A DNA stretch of 64,000 nt from Pollutiaquabacter sp046052345 (GTDB lineage Bacteria > Bacteroidota > Bacteroidia > AKYH767-A > 2013-40CM-41-45), in the NCBI GenBank assembly GCA_046052345.1, contig JBJOMN010000044.1:52397-116396 (forward strand). Direction: 5' to 3'. This document shows, piece by piece, positions 1 through 7,446 of this stretch. The first letter of the stretch is position 1, and each line of letters opens with the position of its first letter. The notes beneath the pieces were generated by a model. The model ran no database searches. It was not told the origin of the DNA and saw nothing but the letters and a program-made list of their open reading frames with translations. Made by a program: the position numbers and the translations under genes.

Positions 1-343
1 GCAGGTAAGCTTGGAGCTCGTCAAGGCTGGAGAAAAATTTTCCCCGTATCGCAGGCCATTCGTTGGCAAACAAGGCGAACTGGCTGAAAAGCAGATATAG
101 CAACAACAGCAGGAGTAGTGCTGCTCCCGTAAGCCCAATTCCAATCGCGAGTCCGCGAGGAATACCTTTGTCTTCCATCCATTTGCACACCGGGTAAAGG
201 AGGAAGCTGACCAACAATGCAAAGCTGAGAGGTACGAACACCGACCTGCATAGATAAAGCATCGATCCCGCCGCGAGGATCACGATCAGGTAGTCCGCCA
301 TCCTGCGGAGCTTCCTGCCTTCATATTCACTTTCCGCTGCCAT
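1..343 (-). CDS. AI-2E/PerM-family transporter, N-terminal part (truncated by window edge)
   Basis: Reading the minus strand from an ATG at 343 gives an open frame of about 114 codons that runs off the window. The visible part has a short charged start, then hydrophobic segments near residues 17-35 and 38-55 containing FVPLSFALLVSFLLYP, then KGIPRGLAIGIGL followed by a long Leu-rich helix. This pattern, with the proline-containing second helix and the 'lPR.lA' turn, is typical of the N terminus of AI-2E/PerM membrane proteins. The start overlaps the end of the upstream mlaD-like gene by 17 bases, suggesting co-transcription with the Mla operon. Substrate cannot be inferred; members export various small molecules or act as antiporters. 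The C-terminal two thirds are outside the window. Confidence 0.72.
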   Translation of the reverse strand, partial: MAAESEYEGRKLRRMADYLIVILAAGSMLYLCRSVFVPLSFALLVSFLLYPVCKWMEDKGIPRGLAIGIGLTGAALLLLLLLYLLFSQFALFANEWPAIRGKFFSSLDELQAYL

Positions 344-1346
344 GCTGCATCTTTAGGGGTTTACTTTTCTTCTCCGTTGATTCGTTTTCCCGGGCTGCCT
401 TCCGGAAATAGCCTCTTGTCAGGAAGTTGTGTTTGAGTGCTTCCATGTTCTGGTTGAGTTTCACGGCGCTTGAATCGATGTACTGGATCGAGCGGCGTAA
501 TTGGAGCGCCATCGCCGTATCGCGGATGATTGCAGCAGCACTGCCTTTTCCGCCGGAAATCTCCTCCAGCAGCTTGTTGATCTGGATAGAGGCCGATTCG
601 ATCCGTTCACTGGAGGTATGCAGGTGTGCCATGGTTTCCTCCAGATTCACCGCTACGCTGCTTGAATCCTTTACCAAGGCTCCGAGCGCTCCTTTTCCCG
701 ACCGGACATCGCTGGTCATTTTCGAAAGCGCCAGTGAGAAATTGTTCAGATTGACAGAGATTGATTCTATGTTGGACAATGTGTTTTCAAAGCCGCCCGC
801 CACGGTCGTGTCCATCAGCATCGTGTATAGCGTGCCCCGGCTCCCGATCAGCTTGTCGGTGAGGTCAATCAGGTTCGAGGATATGCGTTCTACATTCATG
901 TTCGTTGTTTCAAGCGTGCGCAACATCTTTTCAGTATCGACGGCTTTGATGGAGGGGAGCATTTCGCCTTCCTCGGCGACAGGCTGATCCGTGCTTCCCG
1001 GTTCTATGTTCACCAGCTTGTTCCCCATGAGTCCGTCCGTTCCGATGGAGGCGATGGAATTCCTGCGGATGATCGTTTCCATTTTACGTAGTATGGAAAG
1101 ACGGACCTCGATCGTCGTGTCATTGACGATATCGATACCGTCGACGGTGCCTACATCGATACCTGAATAACGGACGTTATTCCCCAGCTGCAGTCCGCCG
1201 ATGTCGTCGAAGCGGACCGTCAACGTGTAGGTGTTTCCGAAAAGATTACGGTTCTTGCCGATGAGATACAAGCCTGCTATGAGTAGCAGTGATCCGGCTA
1301 TGACGAAGATCCCGAGTTTGACCCGGTGGTTGGTTTCAGTGTTCAT
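327..1346 (-). CDS. mlaD: MlaD-family (MCE domain) phospholipid-transport protein
   Basis: 339 residues. A single N-terminal membrane anchor (about residues 10-29, IFVIAGSLLLIAGLYLIG) is followed by one MCE domain (about 38-120) with the usual VRFDDIGGLQLGNNVRYSGI stretch and GTDGLMGNKLVNIEPG. The remaining 200 residues are predicted alpha-helical and coiled-coil-like. In the Mla system the MCE protein is the periplasmic lipid-binding ring attached to the MlaE/MlaF inner-membrane transporter. Here the order is mlaE-mlaF-mlaD on the minus strand; the start overlaps the mlaF end by 4 bases. The long helical tail is the form common outside Enterobacteria, where separate MlaB/MlaC genes are often absent, as they are here. 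Direction of lipid movement is not decidable from sequence. Confidence 0.85.
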   Translation of the reverse strand: MNTETNHRVKLGIFVIAGSLLLIAGLYLIGKNRNLFGNTYTLTVRFDDIGGLQLGNNVRYSGIDVGTVDGIDIVNDTTIEVRLSILRKMETIIRRNSIASIGTDGLMGNKLVNIEPGSTDQPVAEEGEMLPSIKAVDTEKMLRTLETTNMNVERISSNLIDLTDKLIGSRGTLYTMLMDTTVAGGFENTLSNIESISVNLNNFSLALSKMTSDVRSGKGALGALVKDSSSVAVNLEETMAHLHTSSERIESASIQINKLLEEISGGKGSAAAIIRDTAMALQLRRSIQYIDSSAVKLNQNMEALKHNFLTRGYFRKAARENESTEKKSKPLKMQHGSGK

Positions 1347-2086
1347 TCGGATACGTTTTCAAAAAAAGAGTTTACCGCGGGGTCTCCGGAATGCTGCAGT
1401 TCCCGGAAAGTCCCCGACGCATGATTGATCCCGTTTATCATCACACACATGCGGTTGGCGGTAAGACGGGAGCAGAACATGTCATGGGAAATGATGATCG
1501 AGGAGGTATTGTATTTTTTCTGCATCTGCAGCATGAGCATACTGATTTCCCGGCCGGTGATCGGATCAAGGCCGGTGGTCGGTTCGTCGTACAGCATGAT
1601 CTCAGGGTGCAAGACGAGGGAACGCGCCAATCCGATCCGCTTGCGCATGCCGCCGGAAAGCTCGGAAGGCATAAGGTCGGCTGCGTGGGACAGACCGACA
1701 TTGTTGAGTGTCTCCATGATGATCTCGCTAATCTCCTGTTCTGTTCGGCTTTTACCGTGACGTCGAAGCGGGAATGAGAGATTCTCCTTTACCGTCATGC
1801 TGTCGTAGAGGGCGCTGCTTTGGAACACGAAGCCGATCCGGGCACGCATGGTGTCAAGTTCCTGCCGGGACAATGATGACACTTCCTTGCCAAAGACCCT
1901 TATCGATCCTTCATCGTATGGAAGTAGTCCCACGATACACTTTATCAGTACCGACTTTCCGCAACCGGAACGTCCCAGCACGACAACGTTCTCTCCTTCT
2001 TCTACGGTAAGGTCGAAGCCGGTCAGCACCTTATTGCTGCCGAAGGCCTTCTTCAATCCTTTTATCGCTATGACAGGTTCCGGCAT
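1343..2086 (-). CDS. mlaF: MlaF-like ABC transporter ATPase
   Basis: About 247 residues from the ATG at 2086 (MPEPVIAIKGLKKAFG). Walker A is GRSGCGKS, the ABC signature LSGGMRKRIGLARSL, Walker B IMLYDEPTTGLDP, and the switch His lies in IIISHD. The GGMRKR form of the signature is characteristic of MlaF/Ttg2A-type ATPases. An upstream in-frame ATG at 2134 exists but would lie inside mlaE and add a non-conserved leader, so the 2086 start, 10 bases after the mlaE stop, is preferred. It would energise the MlaE permease encoded immediately upstream and, with MlaD, move phospholipid between membranes. Confidence 0.9.
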   Translation of the reverse strand: MPEPVIAIKGLKKAFGSNKVLTGFDLTVEEGENVVVLGRSGCGKSVLIKCIVGLLPYDEGSIRVFGKEVSSLSRQELDTMRARIGFVFQSSALYDSMTVKENLSFPLRRHGKSRTEQEISEIIMETLNNVGLSHAADLMPSELSGGMRKRIGLARSLVLHPEIMLYDEPTTGLDPITGREISMLMLQMQKKYNTSSIIISHDMFCSRLTANRMCVMINGINHASGTFRELQHSGDPAVNSFFENVSE

Positions 2087-2096
2087 GTTGCAAGTA

Positions 2097-2882
2097 TCAT
2101 AGGAGTCCGAGGAATTCGGTGATCTGCACTGCAATGAGGTCGATGATGAAGATTAACAGCGAGGAGACCACGACAGCACTGTTGGCCGATCGGCCTACAC
2201 CTTCTGTGCCTTTACGGGAATTGTATCCTTTATAGCATCCCACCAATCCGATGGCGAAGCCGAAAAAGAAGGATTTGATGATCGAGGGCACCGCATCGCT
2301 GAATTCCGTCGATTCGAAAACCTGGTGGAAATACAGCTGCATGGAAATACCTCCTTTGAGGTTCACCGCAAGATACGATCCGTACAGGGCGATGGTGTCG
2401 CCGAGCACGACGAGTATAGGCACCATCAGCGTGGTCGCGAGCATACGTGTCACGGCGATATACTTGAATGGATTCGTACCGGAAACCTCCATCGCATCGA
2501 TTTGTTCGGTCACGCGCATCGAGCCCAGCTCGGCACCGATGCTTGACCCGATCTTGCCTGCGCAGATAAGGGCGGTGATAACCGGCCCTATCTCTCGGAT
2601 GATGGAGATTCCCACCATGGCCGGCAGCCATGCTTCCGCACCGAATTCCACCAAGGTGGGTCGCGACTGCAAGGTCAGTACCAATCCTATGATGAAGGAA
2701 GTGATGGCGACAAGCGGTAATGATTTGTAGCCGATCTCATAGCATTGCCGCAACACTTCCCTGAATTCGAAGGGAGGCTTGAATACCTGCTTCAGGAAGC
2801 CTCCGGCGAATTCGGCCGTCCCGCCGGTCTCTTCAAAGAAATCGAGCCACGTTTTTCGGAAGTTGGGCGATGATTTTGGCAT
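2097..2882 (-). CDS. mlaE: MlaE-like ABC transporter permease
   Basis: 261 residues, close to the usual MlaE length. An amphipathic N terminus is followed by about five membrane helices. Characteristic stretches are SLPLVAITSFIIGLVLTLQS, EIGPVITALICAGKIGSSIG and AELGSMRVTEQIDAMEV, the EQIDAM loop being a MlaE hallmark that contacts the ATPase. It is the first gene of the minus-strand mlaE-mlaF-mlaD run that continues into an AI-2E-type gene. The divergent intergenic space (2883-3050) contains a TGAYnnnnRTCA palindrome at 2973-2984; a -7-like TACTTTTC on the minus strand (2950 to 2943) lies at the correct distance for activation of this operon. Confidence 0.88.
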   Translation of the reverse strand: MPKSSPNFRKTWLDFFEETGGTAEFAGGFLKQVFKPPFEFREVLRQCYEIGYKSLPLVAITSFIIGLVLTLQSRPTLVEFGAEAWLPAMVGISIIREIGPVITALICAGKIGSSIGAELGSMRVTEQIDAMEVSGTNPFKYIAVTRMLATTLMVPILVVLGDTIALYGSYLAVNLKGGISMQLYFHQVFESTEFSDAVPSIIKSFFFGFAIGLVGCYKGYNSRKGTEGVGRSANSAVVVSSLLIFIIDLIAVQITEFLGLL

Positions 2883-2972
2883 AAGGGGAGCGATCCGGAA
2901 CGGTCTGTCATAGACAGGGTGCGACGGACCTTAATGCGCTTTGAAAAGTACGAAATGCCACCGATTGCGACA

Positions 2973-2984
2973 TGATTTTTATCA
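2973..2984. promoter_or_regulatory. FNR/Crp-type palindrome between mlaE and NRAMP gene
   Basis: TGATTTTTATCA, an exact TGAYnnnnRTCA palindrome. Its centre is 35.5 bp from the end of a minus-strand TACTTTTC (toward mlaE), matching the geometry of the other sites here. Toward the NRAMP gene it is 52.5 bp from the end of TATCTTTA (3024-3031) and 72 bp from the ATG. Either or both genes could be targets. Confidence 0.55.
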
Positions 2985-3050
2985 TTCCAGCACGACTTAG
3001 CTTCCGGATTCATCCCCCGGCAGTATCTTTAGCATCGAGTTAGAGGAAAC

Positions 3051-4313
3051 ATGGAGGAAAAAACGGTTAAATCCGAGCGTACGCGTACACTCTGGCGTCA
3101 GCTGGGTCCGGGATTGATAACGGGCGCAAGCGATGACGATCCTTCCGGTATCGCCACCTACAGCCAGGCAGGAGCCGCCTTCGGATTGAACACGCTTTGG
3201 ACATCCTGGCTGACGTTTCCGCTGATGGCTTCCATGCAGGAGATGTGCGCCCGTATCGGCTTGGTGACCTCCTCCGGACTTACAGGTGTCCTGAAACGTC
3301 ATTACCCCAGGCCGCTACTGTATGTCATGATACTTTTCAGTTTTCCGGCTATCACCTTGAATATCGGGGCTGATATTGCGGGAATGGGTGCGGTAGCCAA
3401 TCTGCTGTTCCCCTCGGTCCATCCGGCAGTCTTCTCCGTATTCTTCACGGGCCTGCTTTTGTTTGTCATCATATACCTTCCTTACCGCAAGCTGGCAGCC
3501 ATCATGAAATGGTTGTGTCTGGGGTTGCTCAGCTACCTCATAGTCCCTTTCCTTATCGGTCTGGAATGGAAAAAGGTCGCAGTAGCCACCTTCGTGCCCG
3601 ACTTCTCCTTTGACCGTTCCTATCTGCTGATACTGGTCGGTGTACTGGGGACTACCATATCACCCTATATGTTCTTTTGGCAGACAAGCATGGAAGTCGA
3701 GGAGCAGGAAGAGCTGCGGCTGGTCGTAGACAAGAAGCTGCTTTCCGAGATGAGGACGGATGTGGATTTCGGCATGTTTTTCTCCTGTCTGGTGATGTTC
3801 TTCATCATGCTTTCTACAGGTGCGCTGCTTCATCCGGCCGGGCTGACTGACATCCAGACTGTCGACCAGGCAGCTAGCGCACTTCTTCCTTTGGCCGGAT
3901 CTGCCGCCTATCTGCTGTTCGCTGTCGGCATCCTTGGCACCGGATTCCTTGCCGTACCTGTTCTGGCCGGATCGCTTTCCTATATCACCTCCGAGACGTT
4001 CGGTTGGACGGAGGGGTTGAACAAGAAATTCCACGAAGCAAAGGGCTTTTACATCGTCATGATCTTTTCCGTCGCAGTCGCTTTACTTATCAATTTCGTG
4101 GGCATCTCTCCCGTGCAGTCCCTGCTCTATACGGCTGTCTTGTACGGACTTACTTCCCCGGTGATGATCGCCATCATCCTCCATATCTGCAACAACCGGA
4201 AGATCATGGGAGATTTCATCAATGGCCGTCGCTCGAACCTGCTGGGCGCCATCACCTTGATTCTGATGACCGCCGCAGCGGTAGCCCTTATCGTAGTGAC
4301 TCTTTTACTTTAG
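3051..4313 (+). CDS. NRAMP-family divalent metal transporter, atypical DPSG clade
   Basis: 420 residues, eleven or so membrane helices. The first unwound helix motif reads DDPSGIATYSQAG, where classical MntH/NRAMP proteins have DPGN; the helix-6 motif reads TISPYMFFWQ, where classical members have a Met-Pro-His metal site. Overall topology (helix 1 motif, helix 6 break, hydrophobic C-terminal helices) is NRAMP. The substitution of the Asn and Met metal ligands means Mn/Fe transport should not be assumed; Mg or another ion is possible for divergent NRAMP clades. It stands alone, divergent from the Mla operon; downstream is the separately promoted DUF2892/phosphoribosyltransferase pair. Confidence 0.8.
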   Translation: MEEKTVKSERTRTLWRQLGPGLITGASDDDPSGIATYSQAGAAFGLNTLWTSWLTFPLMASMQEMCARIGLVTSSGLTGVLKRHYPRPLLYVMILFSFPAITLNIGADIAGMGAVANLLFPSVHPAVFSVFFTGLLLFVIIYLPYRKLAAIMKWLCLGLLSYLIVPFLIGLEWKKVAVATFVPDFSFDRSYLLILVGVLGTTISPYMFFWQTSMEVEEQEELRLVVDKKLLSEMRTDVDFGMFFSCLVMFFIMLSTGALLHPAGLTDIQTVDQAASALLPLAGSAAYLLFAVGILGTGFLAVPVLAGSLSYITSETFGWTEGLNKKFHEAKGFYIVMIFSVAVALLINFVGISPVQSLLYTAVLYGLTSPVMIAIILHICNNRKIMGDFINGRRSNLLGAITLILMTAAAVALIVVTLLL

Positions 4314-4322
4314 GTCGCCGGC

Positions 4323-4334
4323 TGACCTTTGTCA
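4323..4334. promoter_or_regulatory. FNR/Crp-type palindrome upstream of DUF2892 gene
   Basis: TGACCTTTGTCA, exact match to TGAYnnnnRTCA. The centre lies 37.5 bp upstream of the end of a -7-like TATATTCG (4359-4366) and 53.5 bp from the ATG at 4382, the arrangement expected of a class II activator site. Confidence 0.65.
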
Positions 4335-4381
4335 TGTCCTCCCGGACGCTTGCAGGAGTATATTCGAAAAAAATCCTTGTC

Positions 4382-4585
4382 ATGAAAAAGAACATGGGAG
4401 CGACGGACCGTTCTGTCCGTATCATTCTGGCAGTGCTTTTCTCCATCTTGTATTATACGAAAACCGTCACCGGTAATTGGGGAATCGTATTACTGGCCCT
4501 TGCAGGAGTCTTCCTGCTCACCTCAGTAGTTTCCTTCTGCCCTTTATACCTGCCATTCGGCTTTAACACATCGAAGAAGGCTTAA
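4382..4585 (+). CDS. Small DUF2892-type membrane protein
   Basis: 67 residues from ATG 4382 (MKKNMGATDRSVRIILAVLF). An amphipathic start is followed by two membrane helices (about 11-25 and 33-50) and the CPLYLPFGFNT ending typical of DUF2892 (YgaP C-terminal-like) proteins, where a Cys-Pro motif follows the second helix. A longer in-frame reading extends back into the NRAMP gene but lacks family similarity, and a regulatory palindrome and -7 element lie just upstream of 4382, so the short start is chosen. Its stop codon abuts the ATG of the phosphoribosyltransferase gene, so the two are translationally coupled. Function of the family is unknown; YgaP links the fold to sulfur relay. Confidence 0.82.
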   Translation: MKKNMGATDRSVRIILAVLFSILYYTKTVTGNWGIVLLALAGVFLLTSVVSFCPLYLPFGFNTSKKA

Positions 4586-5218
4586 ATGCCTCCGGTATCC
4601 GACTTCATCTTCAAGGACCGGCTGGCGGCCGCCTCGGCGCTTCTCTCCGCACTCCGGTCCTACAAAGGTCGTAAGGGTATCGTACTGGCCGTGCCCCGCG
4701 GCGGGATCCCAATTGGGCGTGTCGTGGCAGACGGTTTGGGTTGGCCGCTCGAGCCGGTGATGATCAAGAAAATCGGGCATCCGGACAATCCCGAGTATGC
4801 CATCGGCGCCACGGGCATTCAGGAAGTATTTCTTGAAGAAAGATTTTCTGATATCGACCCGCGTTACCTGGAGGAAGAGACCGCGCGTCTGCAACGACTG
4901 CTTGTAGCAAGGCAGCAGCTTTTTCTGCACGGCAGGAACCCGTTGGAACTTTCCGGAAGGACCGTCATTATTGTCGATGACGGCGCGGCGACCGGTAAGA
5001 CCTTGGTTTCCGCAGTGAAGCTGGTGCGCCGCGAGCATCCTTCATCGATCATCGTGGCGGTTCCTGTAGCTTCAGCCGAAGCGGTCGAAAGACTCCGCGC
5101 CGAAGCGGATGAGGTGGTTTGCCTGCACTTGCCCGCTGGTTTTTTCGGAGTCGGACAGTTCTACGAGGAGTTTCCGCAGGTGGAGGATGAGGAAGTAGAA
5201 AAACTGCTGAACCGGTGA
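4586..5218 (+). CDS. Phosphoribosyltransferase-domain protein
   Basis: 210 residues. The type I phosphoribosyltransferase fold is shown by the early VLAVPRGGIPIGRVVA segment, KKIGHPDNPEYAIGA, and the PRPP-binding loop VIIVDDGAATGKT near residue 130. This is the ComF-like/'putative phosphoribosyl transferase' family often found with stress genes; substrate is unknown. It starts at the base after the DUF2892 stop and so shares that gene's FNR-type promoter. Family members are known in the mycobacterial DosR hypoxia regulon, which fits the surrounding USP, Hsp20 and class II RNR genes. The 3' end converges on the minus-strand operon ending at 5250. Confidence 0.85.
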   Translation: MPPVSDFIFKDRLAAASALLSALRSYKGRKGIVLAVPRGGIPIGRVVADGLGWPLEPVMIKKIGHPDNPEYAIGATGIQEVFLEERFSDIDPRYLEEETARLQRLLVARQQLFLHGRNPLELSGRTVIIVDDGAATGKTLVSAVKLVRREHPSSIIVAVPVASAEAVERLRAEADEVVCLHLPAGFFGVGQFYEEFPQVEDEEVEKLLNR

Positions 5219-5249
5219 ATGGTGGAGTCCATGCGCCAACCCTCGCGAC

Positions 5250-5627
5250 TCACTGTTCCTCCTCGATCTTTTCAGAACGTACGCTTCCTGACTTGCTGAA
5301 CTTATTTGTATAGTATTTCAACTGGTCGAAGAAGCGGTCGATCCAGCCGTAAACTTTTCGTTCGAAAGACGTCTCCGTCTTGAAAACGAAACGCTGCAGC
5401 AGCATGCTGATTCCCATGAAAACTCCGTTCCTGAGGAATTCACCCTTGTTGATGTTGATGCCAGTCAGCTTTGAAAGTGCCCGCATGAGGATGTTCTCCG
5501 GCCGGAATTCGGCTTTTACGTTCTCATAATCATCCAGCAGGTTTTTTTCAAGCTCTTTTGTCTCCACCTTCAGTTGGCGGATACGGTTACGTAACTCGTC
5601 CAGGTTTCGGATAGCAGGCTTAGTCAT
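5250..5627 (-). CDS. Hypothetical protein, envelope-stress operon
   Basis: 125 residues, no family recognised with confidence. The N-terminal 40 residues are charged and helical (ELRNRIRQLKVETKELEKNL), then a weakly hydrophobic middle (FLRNGVFMGISMLLQRFVF, about 84-102) that could be one amphipathic or membrane helix, then a charged tail. It overlaps the end of the holin-like gene by 8 bases and is the last gene of the YtxH-holin-like-hypothetical operon. Co-occurrence with YtxH and holin-superfamily III proteins suggests a small membrane-associated stress protein; this is inference only. Confidence 0.6.
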   Translation of the reverse strand: MTKPAIRNLDELRNRIRQLKVETKELEKNLLDDYENVKAEFRPENILMRALSKLTGININKGEFLRNGVFMGISMLLQRFVFKTETSFERKVYGWIDRFFDQLKYYTNKFSKSGSVRSEKIEEEQ

Positions 5628-5973
5628 GATGGTCCTCTTTTAGAAGTGAACGGATAATTCCTCCCGCGACGGGCCGCTTTATCCAACGGTCGCGATTCAG
5701 GTAAAAGAGAAAGCCGATAAGAGCATAGGCCAAGGCCACAGTAGCAAACCCCAGATAATTCTTCCCGAAAATCTCACCAAGATAAAGAGCGGCCGCTACG
5801 CTGAGAAAAGTAAGAACCGTCACCCAAACAACCGCAAAAGTCAGCCTTGCGACGAACTCGCCGCTGAGTACGCTGCCTTTTTCCACCAACTGCAGTTTTC
5901 CTAACTCCGCGCGCTTCTCGACATATTGTTTCGCATGTCCGACCAGATCGTCGACAGGATGGTTTTTTGTCAT
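5620..5973 (-). CDS. Phage-holin superfamily III-like (DUF1469-type) membrane protein
   Basis: 117 residues. A soluble helical N terminus (VEKRAELGKLQLVEKGS) precedes two membrane helices (about 42-65, LTFAVVWVTVLTFLSVAA, and 73-92, FATVALAYALIGFLFYL) followed by RDRWIKRPV and a polar tail. This layout is that of the putative holin-X/DUF1469 family, which is chromosomal and usually unrelated to phage; nothing nearby suggests a prophage. It lies between YtxH and an uncharacterised 125-residue gene, all on the minus strand, probably transcribed from the promoter upstream of YtxH. Confidence 0.72.
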   Translation of the reverse strand: MTKNHPVDDLVGHAKQYVEKRAELGKLQLVEKGSVLSGEFVARLTFAVVWVTVLTFLSVAAALYLGEIFGKNYLGFATVALAYALIGFLFYLNRDRWIKRPVAGGIIRSLLKEDHHD

Positions 5974-6000
5974 TGCAATCGCTTATTGATAAAAAATCGG

Positions 6001-6228
6001 TTAGACCATATCACTTTCATCGTACCCGTTCATGGACGCCATCTTTTCCCGTATCTTCTCTTTGATGGCATCTCCGGCCTTATTGCCGGCTTTTCGCGCC
6101 TCATCCACGATCTTCTTCCTGGTCTCGGAACCTTTATCCGGTGCGAGTAATACTCCCAAAAGGGCTCCTAGTGCGACACCGCCCAGCAATGCCAGCAGGA
6201 CGCGTCCGTTGTTTCCTTGATTTTCCAT
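6001..6228 (-). CDS. YtxH-domain protein
   Basis: 75 residues. One membrane helix (about 9-27, RVLLALLGGVALGALLGVLL) is followed by APDKGSETRKKIVDEARKAG and a Lys/Glu-rich amphipathic tail, the signature of the YtxH/general stress protein family. Members are small membrane proteins induced by general stress; the molecular role is unknown. First gene of a three-gene minus-strand operon. Its promoter contains an exact FNR-type palindrome (6279-6290) and a -7-like TAACTTTC on the minus strand (6255 to 6248), with the palindrome overlapping the stop codon of the upstream barrel gene. Confidence 0.82.
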   Translation of the reverse strand: MENQGNNGRVLLALLGGVALGALLGVLLAPDKGSETRKKIVDEARKAGNKAGDAIKEKIREKMASMNGYDESDMV

Positions 6229-6278
6229 GGCGGATAGATTTATGCCCGAAAGTTAACATATGCTCCGGATGCAAGCCA

Positions 6279-6290
6279 TGATATTCGTCA
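6279..6290. promoter_or_regulatory. FNR/Crp-type palindrome upstream of YtxH gene
   Basis: TGATATTCGTCA on the plus strand (TGACGAATATCA on the coding strand), exact TGAYnnnnRTCA. Its centre is 36.5 bp from the end of minus-strand TAACTTTC and 56.5 bp from the YtxH ATG. It overlaps the stop codon of the upstream outer-membrane gene (6288-6290). Confidence 0.65.
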
Positions 6291-7442
6291 GTAGCCCTCA
6301 AAGTTGTATTTCAACCGCAGGAAAAGCGCATCCGCCCGATTGCCCCAATCCTCTTCCTGCCTTGAAAAATAAGCTTGACCGGTCAACAACAGTTCGAGGT
6401 CATCGGCAAGTCTCCAGGTGACTCCCGGGAAAGCGATAAGGTTGGAGGATGTTCCTCCGTAGATGGCGGCAAGCTGCAAGGACCACTTCGGCGAGAGTTC
6501 TTTCATTGCGCCGCAATATGCCGACATCCGGAACGGCATCAGCTGCTTCGGTGAGAGCAGTATGACAGGACTTGCGGAAGTGAAAGCATCCGATGATTCT
6601 GCCGCTTTCTCCTGCCAGAGACAGGAAACGAACAGGTACCAATCGCCTTTAAAGGTATAATCCACGGTGGACGAAAAACAGGTCTGAGCGGATTTGCCTG
6701 CTTCAGGAAAGTAGCGGTTTATTTCACCTTTGAATCCCGCTTCGAGGATGTTTCCTGCCCAGCCAAGGCCTGCAACTGCCTGCCGCCGGTAGGAACCGAA
6801 AGAGAATTGAAGGTCGTAGGTTTTCAGATGGGTACGATAAATACCCGCCGCCACCGTACTTCCGAACTTTCCGGGAGCATACGCTACTTCGGCTGCGCGA
6901 CGGTCCCGAAGATCGTATTGGATACGCACGGCATCGGTACCGGGACGCTCTTCGTAATCGAAATCGAGTATGTTGTAGGCATTGAAGAGGTCGTTCGGAT
7001 TCCATACGAGGTTGGTTCCCCAGTTTATCCTTTGTTTGCCCACACGCACGTCCCATGCTCCTTTCTGATAACCGGCATAGGCCCGATCCGCTTCTGCGAA
7101 TACCGTGATTTTCTGCCGGTCGATGTCACTGAGGATTTCCGGCCTGAAATGTTTTTCAGGGTGTTTAAGTGACTCCCCGAAGTAGGGTCTGCTTTCGTAG
7201 AGATGGCCTCGGAAAAGCCGTATTCGCAGGTCAGTACGGATGTATAAATGTTCTCCTGCGTCGTAACGCATCATCAGCCTTTGATGAAGCAGCTGTCCGG
7301 ACAGGAAGGTGTCCGGGACCCGCACATAATCGGTTTCGTGCAGGAGTTTCACATATCCGTTAAATGAAAATTCGCCTTTTGCTGCCGCCGGTCGCGCAGA
7401 TATGAGGAACAGGATCGCCGGTAGCAACCAACGTATGCGCAT
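6288..7442 (-). CDS. Outer-membrane beta-barrel protein (DUF1302/porin-like)
   Basis: 384 residues with a clear signal peptide (WLLPAILFLISARPAAA, cleavage near residue 21). The rest alternates polar and aromatic residues in beta-hairpins and ends in a terminal aromatic strand (ALFLRLKYNFEGY), as expected for a barrel inserted by Bam. The central segment GKQRINWGTNLVWNPNDLFN resembles the DUF1302/alginate-export-like porins. It is the last gene of the minus-strand operon USP - LolA-like - permease - permease - ATPase - barrel, starting 4 bases after the ATPase stop. The context suggests it forms the outer-membrane end of a lipid or lipoprotein export route; this is inference. Confidence 0.72.
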   Translation of the reverse strand: MRIRWLLPAILFLISARPAAAKGEFSFNGYVKLLHETDYVRVPDTFLSGQLLHQRLMMRYDAGEHLYIRTDLRIRLFRGHLYESRPYFGESLKHPEKHFRPEILSDIDRQKITVFAEADRAYAGYQKGAWDVRVGKQRINWGTNLVWNPNDLFNAYNILDFDYEERPGTDAVRIQYDLRDRRAAEVAYAPGKFGSTVAAGIYRTHLKTYDLQFSFGSYRRQAVAGLGWAGNILEAGFKGEINRYFPEAGKSAQTCFSSTVDYTFKGDWYLFVSCLWQEKAAESSDAFTSASPVILLSPKQLMPFRMSAYCGAMKELSPKWSLQLAAIYGGTSSNLIAFPGVTWRLADDLELLLTGQAYFSRQEEDWGNRADALFLRLKYNFEGY

Positions 7443-7446
7443 GGCT

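Noticed and set aside
21..251. 76-codon minus-strand open frame at the window start
   Set aside because: It is in a different frame from the AI-2E-type gene, whose translation shows family-typical membrane segments through the same DNA.
2905..2917. Inverted repeat CTGTCATAGACAG
   Set aside because: Half-sites are in the wrong orientation and spacing for TGAYnnnnRTCA, and no T-run follows for a terminator.
5620..5973. Holin-like gene as evidence of a prophage
   Set aside because: The family is chromosomal in many bacteria and no phage structural, lysis or integrase genes are near.
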